This document shows positions 1-9,062 of a stretch of DNA of 64,000 bases, piece by piece (position 1 is the stretch's first letter; each line of letters starts with the position of its first letter). The position numbers and the translations under genes were made by a program. This DNA comes from Pararcticibacter amylolyticus (GTDB lineage Bacteria; Bacteroidota; Bacteroidia; Sphingobacteriales; Sphingobacteriaceae): the NCBI RefSeq assembly GCF_003130405.1, contig NZ_QEAS01000008.1:101011-165010 (forward strand), given 5' to 3'. The notes under the pieces were generated by a model. The model searched no databases and was not told where the DNA came from. It saw only the letters and a list, made by a program, of their open reading frames with translations.

Positions 1-1
1 A

Positions 2-445
2 AAGGCTGGCGATATGGAGGTGGAAGTCTTAGGTACCCACTTCAACATAATGGCTTATAAAGACGAGGACCAGTCAAATACAACTCTTGTTGAAGGGCTT
101 GTTATGGTAAAGAAAGGCAATGGAAGCAGACTGATGAAGCCTGGTGAACAGGCTGTTGTTGTAAAAAATACGGATCGTATTAATCTTTATAAGGCCAATA
201 TAAAAAAGGAAATGGCCTGGCAAAGAGGGTATTATATTTTTGAAAGAGATGACGTAGAAAGCATTATGCGGAAAATATCGCGATGGTACGATGTCGAGAT
301 AGTATATGCACCTGGTTTTGAAAATACGACTTTTACGGGCACTGTTTCAAGGTTTAAGAATCTAAGTGACGTTCTGCGGGTACTTGAGTCAACAGAAGAA
401 GTTCATTTTAAGCTTGAAGGAAGGAGGGTGACTGTTATGCCTTAA
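2..445 (+). CDS. FecR-family anti-sigma factor, 3' part only
   Basis: The reading frame is open from the left edge, so the 5' part lies outside the window. About 147 residues remain. They hold the end of the FecR domain (VLGTHFNI motif near the start, then the LVEGLVMVKKG and LKPGEQ-like strand region) and the C-terminal DUF4974/STN-like domain (AWQRGYYIFERDDVESIMRKISRWYDVEIVY). FecR proteins sit in the inner membrane, sense the state of a TonB-dependent transporter and control a partner ECF sigma factor. The susC gene directly downstream encodes an STN-bearing transporter, which is the expected partner. The cognate sigma gene is presumably just upstream of the window. Confidence 0.93.
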   Translation, partial: KAGDMEVEVLGTHFNIMAYKDEDQSNTTLVEGLVMVKKGNGSRLMKPGEQAVVVKNTDRINLYKANIKKEMAWQRGYYIFERDDVESIMRKISRWYDVEIVYAPGFENTTFTGTVSRFKNLSDVLRVLESTEEVHFKLEGRRVTVMP

Positions 446-485
446 TTTATACACTCAGACTATTTACCCAATAAAGCATTAATAA

Positions 486-582
486 CCAGGGACGGTTGCG
501 ACGTCCCCGGTTGATCTGTTGGGTTAATCTAACCAAAAATTGCGGTACAATTCTTTAATCTCTAACCCAAACAATCAAATAT
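486..582 (+). promoter_or_regulatory. fecR-susC leader with hairpins and conserved blocks
   Basis: The 137-base gap between fecR and susC holds an imperfect GC-rich hairpin (486-494 with 502-510), a smaller perfect one (GGTTA/TAACC, 522-534), the block ATTGCGGT (539-546) and an A/C-rich tract AACCCAAACAAT (564-575) just before the start codon. The fecR-susC gap of the second PUL (31324-31388) has the same order of elements. No T-run follows the large hairpin, so a simple terminator is unlikely. ATTGCGGT could be part of the ECF-sigma promoter; this is inference. Confidence 0.5.
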
Positions 583-3500
583 ATGGAATATTATGCTCCA
601 TGGCGAAGCATTTATAAGATCTCTGTTCTAAAGATCCTGCTAATAATGAAACTTATTTTGTTTTTTCTTTTGATAGCTATTCTGCATGTCAGTGCCAGCA
701 CATTTGGCCAGAAAATCAATCTCCAGGTAAAAAATGCCCCGATGCAGAAGGTATTGGACGAAATAAGTCTCCAGTCGGGCTACAATTTCCTGTACAGTGA
801 CAAGCAGCTCAGTAAAGCTGAACCGGTGAGTGTCGACTTTAAAAATCTTCCTTTAAACGAAGCACTTGAACGGGTATTTTACGGGCAGCGTTTCGCATAC
901 ACGATCACCCTCAATACAATAGTTGTAAAACCCTCGCACGCAATAAAAAAAGAGGCAGCAGACATCAGCCTTCAAAAGGTGGTTACCGGAACCGTATTTG
1001 ATGAGGCAGGAGTGACGCTGCCGGGGGTAACCATTAAAATCGAAGGCACTGAGCGGGGGGCTGTTTCTGATAAAGACGGAAAATATACGATACAGGTAAA
1101 CAGCGATGCAGATGTCCTTATATTCTCCTTCATTGGTTGCATAACGCAGAAGGTTGTTATCAAAGACAGGAAAGTGCTGGACATTAAGTTGCTGCCGAAT
1201 GCCGATAATGCGCTTCAGGAAGTTTCTGTTGTTGCGTTTGGAGTTCAGAAGAAGGAGAGTGTAATCGGGTCGATAACGACGGTGAAGCCCGGGGAACTAA
1301 GAGTACCTTCAAGCAACCTTACAGGATCCCTTGCAGGCCGGGTTGCCGGAATTATATCCTATCAAAGGAGCGGGGAACCGGGAGCTGACAACGCTGATTT
1401 TTTCGTCAGGGGAATTACAACCTTCGGGAATAATACGAGACCTCTTATTTTAATTGACGGAATAGAGTTAACAGCTACTGATCTGGCAAGGATGCAGCCC
1501 GATGATATAGCTACTTTTTCCGTAATGAAAGACGCGACAGCGACCTCATTGTATGGTGCGCGGGGGGCTAATGGCGTTATATTGGTTACGACAAAGCAGG
1601 GTGCGGTAGGTAAGGCTAAAATTTCGTTGCGACTGGAGAACTCTATATCATCTCCTACAAGAAATGTTGAACTTGCTGACCCTGTCACCTACATGAAACT
1701 GGCTAATGAAGCAGTTGCCACCCGTAACCCCCTCAATGAATTGCCCTATTCGGAAGAAAAAATCGCTAATACAGGTGCGGGGATTAACCCTTTAGTGTAT
1801 CCCGCAAATGACTGGAGGAAAATGCTGTTTAAAGATTATGCGTTGAACCAGCGCTTTAATTTGAATGTGAGCGGTGGCGGGAATATCGCAAGATATTATG
1901 TGGCTGGTGCTTTTAATAATGACAACGGAGTACTGAAAGTAGATCAGCGGAATAACTTCAACAGTAATATTAATCTGAAGAGTTATTCTATGAGGGCAAA
2001 TGTCAATATTAATCTTACCAAATCAACCGAGTTGATTGTCCGGATGAACGGCAATTTTGACGACTACCGTGGCCCGCTTGACGGGGGGAAGGAAATGTAT
2101 GGGAAGGTAATGCGTTCTAACCCTGTGCGTTTTCCCGCTTATTATCCCATAGACGATCAGCACAGCTATGTCAAACACATCATGTTTGGGAATTCCGGAG
2201 AAGGGGCGCCCTATCTTAACCCTTATGCCGACATGGTGAAAGGTTATAAAGATAATTCCAGGTCGCAAATGCTGGCACAGTTTGAATTGAAACAAGGTTT
2301 AAATGGTTTGACAAAAGGCTTGTCTTTCAGAACAATGCTAAACCTTACAAGGCTTAATACATTTGGTTACCTGCGTCAATATGCGCCGTTCTACTATCAG
2401 CTTGCCGGATACGATATCTTAACAAATCAATATAATATTTCGCAGATTAACACGAATGGGCGGGAGTACCTTGACTTTCATGAGGACTATAAGACTGTTA
2501 CCTCGACCTTCTACTCGGAATCAGCCTTAAATTACAACCGGACTTTCGCTAAGAACCATGATGTTGGGGGATTATTGGTTTTTATAACAAGAGAAAGTCT
2601 GAACGCCAATGCAGGGAGCCTGATACAATCGCTTCCTTCACGGAACCTCGGGCTCTCAGGAAGAGCTACTTATTCTTTTAAGAGGAAGTATTTTGCAGAA
2701 TTTAATTTTGGTTATAACGGGTCGGAACGCTTCTCAGAATCCAACAGATTCGGGTTTTTCCCATCGGCAGGTTTAGCCTGGAGCGTATCAAATGAAAAGT
2801 TCTTTGAGCCGCTTGTTCCGGTGGTCTCAAATCTCCGGTTAAGATATACTTACGGACTTGTGGGTAACGACCAGATTGGTGACATCAACGACCGGTTCTT
2901 TTATATGTCTAATGTCAATATGGATGCATCAGGACGGAGCGCCCGCTTCGGCCGTGATTTCGGGGAGGTTCGGAATGGGGTATTTATAGACCGGTATGCA
3001 AATCCCAATATAAGCTGGGAGAAATCGACTAAGCAAAATATAGCCATGGAGCTCGGTCTGTTCGGGAAGTCGAATATTATTGCCGAGTACTTTACTGAAG
3101 ACCGGGATAATATATTAATGTCGCGGGCATCAATTCCCAGTGTTGTTGGCTTAAGTAATACTCCACGGGCAAATGTTGGAAAAGCTAGTGGTAAGGGACT
3201 TGATATTTCCATGGATTATAGCCAGTCCTGGAGTAAAAACCTTTGGCTTTCGGTGAGGGGTAACTTAACGTACGCAAAGAGCAGATATCAGTTTTATGAA
3301 GAACCTGAATATAAAGAATACTGGCGTTCGAGGGTAGGGTATTCTCTTTCCCAGCAGTTCGGTTTCATTGCAGAGAGACTATTTGTTGATGATCAGGAGG
3401 CTGCAAATTCTCCCAGACAATTCGGTGATTATGGAGGTGGCGACATTAAATACCTGGATGTAAACAACGACGGAAAGATTGATGATGCAGACCGGGTGCC

Positions 3501-3999
3501 GATAGGAAATCCAACAACTCCTGAAGTGGTGTACGGCTTTGGATTTTCCCTTAAATATAAAGACTTTGACTTTTCAGCCTTTGCTCAAGGGGCTGCCAAC
3601 CAGTCCTTTTGGATTGATCAGGGAGCTACCTCGCCATTTAATAACCAAACACAATTGCTCAAAGCTTACGCAGACAGCCATTGGTCAGAAGAAAACCGTA
3701 ATCTCTATGCTGTCTGGCCGAGGCTTAGCCCTACCTTAAATGCTAATAATAATAATTTCAGTACATGGTGGATGCGCAATGCATCATTTCTGAGGCTTAA
3801 GCAGGTGGAAGTTGGCTATACTTTGCCCAGGAAATTGCTTGAGCGGATAGAGGTTTCCAATCTGAGGATCTATTTGAGCGGGAGCAATCTTCTAATGCTT
3901 AGCAAGTTTAAAATGTGGGACTCTGAAATGGCCGGGGATGGGCTCGGATATCCTCTTCAAAAAGTTTTTAATGCGGGAATAAATCTAACCTTCAATTAA
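583..3999 (+). CDS. SusC-type TonB-dependent transporter with STN domain
   Basis: This 1138-residue outer-membrane transporter would import oligosaccharides together with the SusD protein encoded two bases downstream. Visible domains: N-terminal hydrophobic export signal (about 15-42), STN signalling domain (about 45-113, FGQKINLQVKNAPMQKVLDEIS), carboxypeptidase-regulatory-like domain (about 134-205), TonB plug (about 212-336, ending in SLYGARGANGVILVTTK) and a beta barrel to the C terminus. The STN domain marks it as a transducer that talks to a FecR/ECF pair, matching the FecR gene upstream. The first ATG is kept because Sphingobacteria SusC proteins often have a short extension before the hydrophobic stretch. 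The substrate cannot be read from the sequence. Confidence 0.95.
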   Translation: MEYYAPWRSIYKISVLKILLIMKLILFFLLIAILHVSASTFGQKINLQVKNAPMQKVLDEISLQSGYNFLYSDKQLSKAEPVSVDFKNLPLNEALERVFYGQRFAYTITLNTIVVKPSHAIKKEAADISLQKVVTGTVFDEAGVTLPGVTIKIEGTERGAVSDKDGKYTIQVNSDADVLIFSFIGCITQKVVIKDRKVLDIKLLPNADNALQEVSVVAFGVQKKESVIGSITTVKPGELRVPSSNLTGSLAGRVAGIISYQRSGEPGADNADFFVRGITTFGNNTRPLILIDGIELTATDLARMQPDDIATFSVMKDATATSLYGARGANGVILVTTKQGAVGKAKISLRLENSISSPTRNVELADPVTYMKLANEAVATRNPLNELPYSEEKIANTGAGINPLVYPANDWRKMLFKDYALNQRFNLNVSGGGNIARYYVAGAFNNDNGVLKVDQRNNFNSNINLKSYSMRANVNINLTKSTELIVRMNGNFDDYRGPLDGGKEMYGKVMRSNPVRFPAYYPIDDQHSYVKHIMFGNSGEGAPYLNPYADMVKGYKDNSRSQMLAQFELKQGLNGLTKGLSFRTMLNLTRLNTFGYLRQYAPFYYQLAGYDILTNQYNISQINTNGREYLDFHEDYKTVTSTFYSESALNYNRTFAKNHDVGGLLVFITRESLNANAGSLIQSLPSRNLGLSGRATYSFKRKYFAEFNFGYNGSERFSESNRFGFFPSAGLAWSVSNEKFFEPLVPVVSNLRLRYTYGLVGNDQIGDINDRFFYMSNVNMDASGRSARFGRDFGEVRNGVFIDRYANPNISWEKSTKQNIAMELGLFGKSNIIAEYFTEDRDNILMSRASIPSVVGLSNTPRANVGKASGKGLDISMDYSQSWSKNLWLSVRGNLTYAKSRYQFYEEPEYKEYWRSRVGYSLSQQFGFIAERLFVDDQEAANSPRQFGDYGGGDIKYLDVNNDGKIDDADRVPIGNPTTPEVVYGFGFSLKYKDFDFSAFAQGAANQSFWIDQGATSPFNNQTQLLKAYADSHWSEENRNLYAVWPRLSPTLNANNNNFSTWWMRNASFLRLKQVEVGYTLPRKLLERIEVSNLRIYLSGSNLLMLSKFKMWDSEMAGDGLGYPLQKVFNAGINLTFN

Positions 4000-4001
4000 T
4001 T

Positions 4002-5942
4002 ATGATGAATTTTCTAAAAAATATAAGAAAAGGAAGATGTACCGCTGCCGGAGTAGCAACGGTTTTAATTCTGTCGTTTTTCGCCTCCTGCAAGAATTAT
4101 CTTGATGTTATTCCTGATAATGTGGCTACCATTGACAATGCCTTTGCTATGCGGTCTGAGGCCATTAAATATTTATATGCCTGTTACTCCTATATGCCCA
4201 AAGACGGTGATCTCACACTGGATCCGGCAATTTTAGGGGGAGATGAGATCTGGGCTCTGTATAATACCGGAAGACCAGAATTTGATCACCGGCTTTTCAA
4301 TCTTGCCAGGGGATTGCAGAATAGTATTAATCCTATAGGTCAGTTTCACTGGGATGAACTTTACAAGGGAATAAGGGACTGCAATATCTTCCTTGAGAAT
4401 ATAAACCGTGTACCCGACCTGACGGCCGAGGAGAGGTCAGCATGGATTGCAGAGGTTAAATTTCTTAAGGCGTATTATCATTTTTACCTGCTTCGGATGT
4501 ACGGCGCGGTGCCGCTTATGAAGGAAAGTATCCCCGTAGATGCTGATATCAGCCAGTTTAAGGTAGCGAGGTCTCCTGCAGACTCCTGCTTCAGCTATAT
4601 TAACACTTTATTGAATGAAGCAAAGGATAAACTGCCAATGCAGGTTTCGGATCCTATGAGTATGCTCGGCCGTATTACCAGGCCTATAGCCTATTCGCTC
4701 AAAGCTAAAGTTTTGGTAACAGCCGCCAGTCCCTTGTTCAATGGCAATACTGATCAGACATCTTTAAAAAATACAGATGGAACGCCATTGTTTAATACGA
4801 CCTATTCCCCTGCTAAATGGGATTCTGCAGCGGCAGCCTGTAAAGCGGCAATAGATATCTGTCATCAGGCAGGAAACAGTCTTTTTAAGTTTACTCCTAC
4901 AGATAAACAGACGACGCAGCAGATAAGAACGCAGATGAGTCTGCGAAATGCCTTCAATGAGAGGTGGAACAGCGAGATTATCTGGGGTAATACGCAGAGT
5001 ATTGCGAATCTGATACAGAAGGTGGCTGCTGTAAAAATAGATCACAGCCGCCTTGAAAATGCACGGATCATGTCGGAACTCGCTCCGCCGCTTAAGATTG
5101 CCGACATGTTCTATACAGACAAAGGCATTCCCATAAATGAGGATAATAGCTGGAATCAGAGCAACCTGCAGACGAAAACAGGTACTTCCGGCGATGAACT
5201 CTATATCAGAAGGGATTATGTCACATCGGCGAATAATTTTAACAGGGAACCAAGATTTTATGCCTGGCTGGGATTTGACGGAGGTGTTTGGTACGCAGAA
5301 GGTGATAATGGCAGGGCTTATGATAACAACCCCGGAAACTTCTTCTATGTTTCAAACAGAAAAGGGCAGCCCAACGGAAAAGTTGAAGAGGATTATGGCC
5401 CGGTGACCGGGTACTATGTTAAGAAATATGTGCATTATGAGAATGTTCAGGGCAGCGGGTCATCCGATTACAGTGTGAGAGAGTATCCGTGGCCTGTTAT
5501 GCGTCTGGCGCAGCTCTATTTGCTTTACGCAGAGGCATTAAACGAATCGCAAGGCCCGGTTGAGGAAGTTCATCAGTATATTGATCTTGTCAGGGCACGG
5601 GCCGGCCTTCAACCGGTAAGGACCTCCTGGACCAATTATTCTAATAACCCGGGTAAGTACACCACGAAAGAGGGTATGAGGGATATCATTCAAACAGAGG
5701 AGCTGATCGAGCTAGCTTTTGAAGGTCACCGCTTCTGGGACCTGAGGAGATGGAAACGCGCTTTGGAAGAGTTTAACCGTCGCCCCGTACAGGGATGGGA
5801 CATAGATCAGTCGAGTCCTCAATTCTACTACAGGCCTAAAATGATCTTCCAGCAACGATTTATGCTAAGAGATTATTTCTGGCCTATATCTGATTATAAC
5901 CTGGTAGTCAACCCAAAATTAGTTCAAAACATCGGTTGGTAA
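4002..5942 (+). CDS. SusD/RagB-family glycan-binding lipoprotein
   Basis: A 646-residue surface lipoprotein that would cap the SusC barrel and bind the glycan. The signal peptide ends in a lipobox (FFASC, Cys30), followed by KNYLDVIPDN, the typical SusD start. The N-terminal SusD-like region with TPR-type helices and the C-terminal RagB/SusD region (EGHRFWDLRRWKRA, then a VVNPKLVQNIGW end) are both recognisable. The start lies two bases after the susC stop, so the two are co-transcribed and probably translationally coupled. At 646 residues it is somewhat longer than typical SusD proteins, which run about 500-600. Confidence 0.95.
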   Translation: MMNFLKNIRKGRCTAAGVATVLILSFFASCKNYLDVIPDNVATIDNAFAMRSEAIKYLYACYSYMPKDGDLTLDPAILGGDEIWALYNTGRPEFDHRLFNLARGLQNSINPIGQFHWDELYKGIRDCNIFLENINRVPDLTAEERSAWIAEVKFLKAYYHFYLLRMYGAVPLMKESIPVDADISQFKVARSPADSCFSYINTLLNEAKDKLPMQVSDPMSMLGRITRPIAYSLKAKVLVTAASPLFNGNTDQTSLKNTDGTPLFNTTYSPAKWDSAAAACKAAIDICHQAGNSLFKFTPTDKQTTQQIRTQMSLRNAFNERWNSEIIWGNTQSIANLIQKVAAVKIDHSRLENARIMSELAPPLKIADMFYTDKGIPINEDNSWNQSNLQTKTGTSGDELYIRRDYVTSANNFNREPRFYAWLGFDGGVWYAEGDNGRAYDNNPGNFFYVSNRKGQPNGKVEEDYGPVTGYYVKKYVHYENVQGSGSSDYSVREYPWPVMRLAQLYLLYAEALNESQGPVEEVHQYIDLVRARAGLQPVRTSWTNYSNNPGKYTTKEGMRDIIQTEELIELAFEGHRFWDLRRWKRALEEFNRRPVQGWDIDQSSPQFYYRPKMIFQQRFMLRDYFWPISDYNLVVNPKLVQNIGW

Positions 5943-5943
5943 A

Positions 5944-7125
5944 ATGAAACAAGTAAGTAAATTCACGACGATTATATGCTTTCTTTTGGCGATTCTTTAT
6001 GGTTGTAAAAAGGAAGAGAGGCTGGATCATTTCGACGCTGATGCTCCTGCACCACGAAATGTTGACAATATTAAGGTAACCAGCACGCCCGGCGGAGCTA
6101 TTCTTACCTACGATATACCTGCAGACCCCAATCTTTCTTATGTCCGTGCTGTATATGAGATACAACCCGGAGTTTTTAAAGAAGCGAAATCATCCGTCTA
6201 CACAGATACCTTAAGATTGGAAGGATTTGGAGATACAAAGCAATATGAGGTAAAAGTATATGGGGTAGGAAGAAATGAGAAAGGATCGGAGCCGGCTACA
6301 GTTATGGTACAGCCTCTTACGCCTCCTGTATATTCTGCATTTAATGATCTAACCATTGAACCCGGATTCGGGGGGATAAAAGTGAAGTTAAAAAATGCTT
6401 ATAAAGCAAACCTGGCAATAGTAATAGAGGCAGACACGCTTGGAAATGGTATTAAGTTCCCGCTACGGACTTTTTACACGAATTCGCCTGAAGCGTCTTA
6501 TGCTGTGCGGGGCCTTTCGGCAACTGAAAAGAAGTTTTACGTCTATTTAAGGGACCGGTGGAATAACAAGTCCGATACTCTTGAAAAGACCTTAACTCCT
6601 TATTTTGAGCAACCTGTTGCCAAGCCATATGACATGGTAAAATTACCTACAGATAGCTGGGAACCGACTGCGGACTCTTATCCTATGAGCCGGATGTGGG
6701 ATGGTCTTGTAGATATATGGATTTTTGCGTCGAAACGGACCAAACCGCTGCCTGTGTGGTTTACTATTGATTTAAAATCGACCTATACCCTTAGCCGAAT
6801 GAAGATGCATCAGCGGGGTTCGCCCTATACGTACACAGGCGGAAATGTAAAAAGATTCGAATTGTATGGATCGAATAGTCCTGACATTGACGGCGGTTGG
6901 TCTAACTGGCAGTTATTAGGAACATTTGACTCTACCAAGCCTTCCAGGAAACCTTCTGGTGCAACAACGGAAGATGTTGATTATGCCTTCACCCAGGGCG
7001 AAGATTTTGAATTAACCGAGACGCCGCCACCGTACAGATATGTCAGGATAAAAGTCATGGATACATGGGGAGGAGATATACAGGTATGGATTACAGAGTT
7101 AAGTTTCTTTGGCGAAAAAAAGTAA
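5944..7125 (+). CDS. DUF4959/DUF5126/DUF5000-type PUL lipoprotein
   Basis: A 393-residue lipoprotein (signal peptide, then Cys21 in LAILYGCKKEE) that starts one base after the susD stop. The N-terminal part resembles DUF4959 (APAPRNVDNIKVTSTPGGAILTY). The middle is Ig-like, as in DUF5126. The C-terminal part (about 225-393, with SRMWDGLVDIWIFAS and FTIDLKSTYTLSRMKMHQR) fits DUF5000, a discoidin-like jelly roll. Such proteins are common in Bacteroidota PULs and are thought to be surface glycan-binding proteins. Family names are from memory of PUL annotations. No catalytic motif was seen. Confidence 0.85.
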   Translation: MKQVSKFTTIICFLLAILYGCKKEERLDHFDADAPAPRNVDNIKVTSTPGGAILTYDIPADPNLSYVRAVYEIQPGVFKEAKSSVYTDTLRLEGFGDTKQYEVKVYGVGRNEKGSEPATVMVQPLTPPVYSAFNDLTIEPGFGGIKVKLKNAYKANLAIVIEADTLGNGIKFPLRTFYTNSPEASYAVRGLSATEKKFYVYLRDRWNNKSDTLEKTLTPYFEQPVAKPYDMVKLPTDSWEPTADSYPMSRMWDGLVDIWIFASKRTKPLPVWFTIDLKSTYTLSRMKMHQRGSPYTYTGGNVKRFELYGSNSPDIDGGWSNWQLLGTFDSTKPSRKPSGATTEDVDYAFTQGEDFELTETPPPYRYVRIKVMDTWGGDIQVWITELSFFGEKK

Positions 7126-7132
7126 TTTTTAA

Positions 7133-8239
7133 ATGAATAGTATGAAATTAAGATTTTATAGTATCGTGTTAATTACCGTAGTTGTTTGCATGAGTGTATC
7201 CTGCAAAAAAATGGATAGCACATATGAGAATTTCGTTGTAAAAGGAGGGCGGCAATATCCGGGAGCTCCCGTTTCTTTGAAGTTTCACGGGGGACTGAAC
7301 AGGGCTAAGATTTCCTTCTTACGGGGCAGTGATGCTAATGCGGTAAAGGCAAGAATTTTCTGGAATAATTTTTCGGATTCAGTAGAGGTAGATATGAAGG
7401 GTAAGAATACAGTTGAATACACCTTTGTTGATCTTCCCGAAGCGTTCTATTCATATTCAGTGCGTACATACGACGCGATGGGAAACAGCTCTATTATTCT
7501 TGAAGTTTCAGGAAATGTATATGGAGATAAATACAAGAGCACTATGCTGGCCCGACCATTGAACTCAGTTTTGCTGAATAAGGATAATGAGCTTAATCTC
7601 AGCTGGGCTTCAGCGGATACGACGGGCGGTGCTTATGCTACCGAAGTTGAATACGTAAACGTCCAGGGAAGTTTGGTTACCAGGCGTTTCCCTACAAAGG
7701 AGCAAGTGTCGAAGATATATGATTTTGGGCGTACAAGTTCAACGATTAAATACAGGACCGTTTATTTGCCGGATTCTCTCTCTATTGATACTTTTTATAC
7801 AGCTGCTCAAACCGCCCCGTATTTTATAGATAAGAGAGATTGGTCGGTAGTAGCTTTTGACAGTGAACATCCGGGTGATGAGAACAGGGTAGTAAATATC
7901 ATTGATGGAGATCCGGGTACCAGATGGCATGGGCAGGTAGGAGCTGGAAATTATCCCCATTTCTTCACGGTTGACATGGGAACAAACCGGACAATTAAGA
8001 GACTGAGCCTTTGGAGAATGAAAGGAGATGACAGAGCTCCGGACAAAATTCAGATTTCGACGAGTGAGGATAAATTAACCTGGGTGGACCAGGGCACCTT
8101 CAGCTTTGACAGGTTTAATGATGCCGAACAAATATTTGACATGAGGCTACTTTCTCCGTCCCGTTATTTCAGGGTGACAGGTTTGCAGGGACCACAACAA
8201 TATATCGTTTTGGGAGAGGTAAGTGTATCAGAATACTAA
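7133..8239 (+). CDS. DUF4998 plus discoidin (F5/8 type C) PUL lipoprotein
   Basis: A 368-residue lipoprotein with Cys24 in the lipobox SVSC. ATG 7142 is an equally possible start that keeps the signal peptide. The first half has the DUF4998-like pattern (PGAPVSLKFHGGLNRAKISFLRGSDANAVKARIFWN). The last 140 residues form an F5/8 type C-like domain (NIIDGDPGTRWHGQ, HFFTVDMG, ISTSEDKLTW, RYFRVTG). It is the last gene of PUL1 and is followed by a strong hairpin. A carbohydrate-binding role at the cell surface is inferred from the discoidin fold. Confidence 0.85.
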   Translation: MNSMKLRFYSIVLITVVVCMSVSCKKMDSTYENFVVKGGRQYPGAPVSLKFHGGLNRAKISFLRGSDANAVKARIFWNNFSDSVEVDMKGKNTVEYTFVDLPEAFYSYSVRTYDAMGNSSIILEVSGNVYGDKYKSTMLARPLNSVLLNKDNELNLSWASADTTGGAYATEVEYVNVQGSLVTRRFPTKEQVSKIYDFGRTSSTIKYRTVYLPDSLSIDTFYTAAQTAPYFIDKRDWSVVAFDSEHPGDENRVVNIIDGDPGTRWHGQVGAGNYPHFFTVDMGTNRTIKRLSLWRMKGDDRAPDKIQISTSEDKLTWVDQGTFSFDRFNDAEQIFDMRLLSPSRYFRVTGLQGPQQYIVLGEVSVSEY

Positions 8240-8251
8240 AAACCTGTTATA

Positions 8252-8289
8252 ATATAACCGGGTGTCATAATACCGATACCCGGTTATAT
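8252..8289. terminator. Long hairpin ending PUL1
   Basis: A 15-base arm (8252-8266) pairs with 8275-8289 around an 8-base loop, with one G-T type mismatch. The stem contains ATAACCGGGT/ACCCGGTTAT. It lies between the convergent PUL1 operon and a minus-strand acetyltransferase gene and probably works for both directions. There is no long T-run. Confidence 0.7.
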
Positions 8290-8351
8290 GTATAAGCTGG
8301 CTATCATTTCCTTTCGGCACAATCTGCGTTGGCGGGTAAATTGATCTTCTT

Positions 8352-8840
8352 TTACAGATCCCGTAGCATCCATATATTACAGGAGCTATGTCCGGAATTT
8401 CCAAGGGGTTCGTTCAATGATTTAAACCCCATTTTCTTATACATGCTCACAGCCCTGGAAAACTCGGGAAGACTTTCGAGATATAATTTACTATATCCCA
8501 TTTCCCTGGCACTGTTTATACTTTGGTTGAAAAGTGCCTGACCTAAATTCTTTCCGCGTGCAGTTGGCATAAGATAGAACTTCACCAATTCTGCACATCC
8601 TTCCGGAAGTCCCTGTGTTGGATATATGCCACAGCACCCGGCAATATTTCCTTCGATTTCAGCTATCCACAGTACTGAGCCCTCTGTTTTAAAAAGTTCA
8701 TACAGGTCTGAAGTAGTAGGGTCAGAGTATACTGTGCCCTCGCGGGGGGCGTCATATTCTACAAAAATATCTCTAATTAGCCTGGCCAATGCCTCATTGT
8801 CAGATTGCTCTGCCTCTCTTATATTTATATTCTCCATCAT
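8352..8840 (-). CDS. GNAT-family N-acetyltransferase
   Basis: About 162 residues from ATG 8840; the longer frame begins with a GTG at 8855 and is less likely. The GNAT fold is clear: N-terminal NIREAEQSDNEALARLIRDIF, strand 4 GSVLWIAEIEGNIAGCCGIYP, acetyl-CoA binding motif A (LVKFYLMPTARGKNLGQALF, a variant of Q/RxxGxG/A) and C-terminal motif SRAVSMYKKMGFKSL. It would transfer an acetyl group from acetyl-CoA to a small molecule or protein amine. The acceptor is unknown. It is monocistronic and convergent with PUL1. Confidence 0.88.
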   Translation of the reverse strand: MMENINIREAEQSDNEALARLIRDIFVEYDAPREGTVYSDPTTSDLYELFKTEGSVLWIAEIEGNIAGCCGIYPTQGLPEGCAELVKFYLMPTARGKNLGQALFNQSINSAREMGYSKLYLESLPEFSRAVSMYKKMGFKSLNEPLGNSGHSSCNIWMLRDL

Positions 8841-9037
8841 TGAGATTTGCCGCACAAGATAATTAATGTCCCGATTGTTTTTTACATCTTTCCCCGGGGA
8901 AGAATATCAATTTAAACTTTAGTTACATGTCATATATTAAATCCGGCGTATAGCCTTACCGGGCTTTTTGAGATATGTTGGAAGAGAAGCAGTGTGGTTT
9001 TGAAGGAACAAAAAGAACAAAAGCAGTGATCTTCCTT

Positions 9038-9045
9038 TAACTTTG
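9038..9045 (+). promoter_or_regulatory. -7 element TAnnTTTG for the AraC gene
   Basis: TAACTTTG matches the Bacteroidota -7 consensus exactly, 18 bases before the AraC start codon. No TTTG lies at the usual distance upstream, so the promoter may need an activator. Confidence 0.5.
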
Positions 9046-9062
9046 GAAAGTTTTCTGAATAT

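Noticed and set aside
8329..8541. A 70-codon plus-strand frame
   Set aside because: It is entirely antisense to the GNAT acetyltransferase gene.
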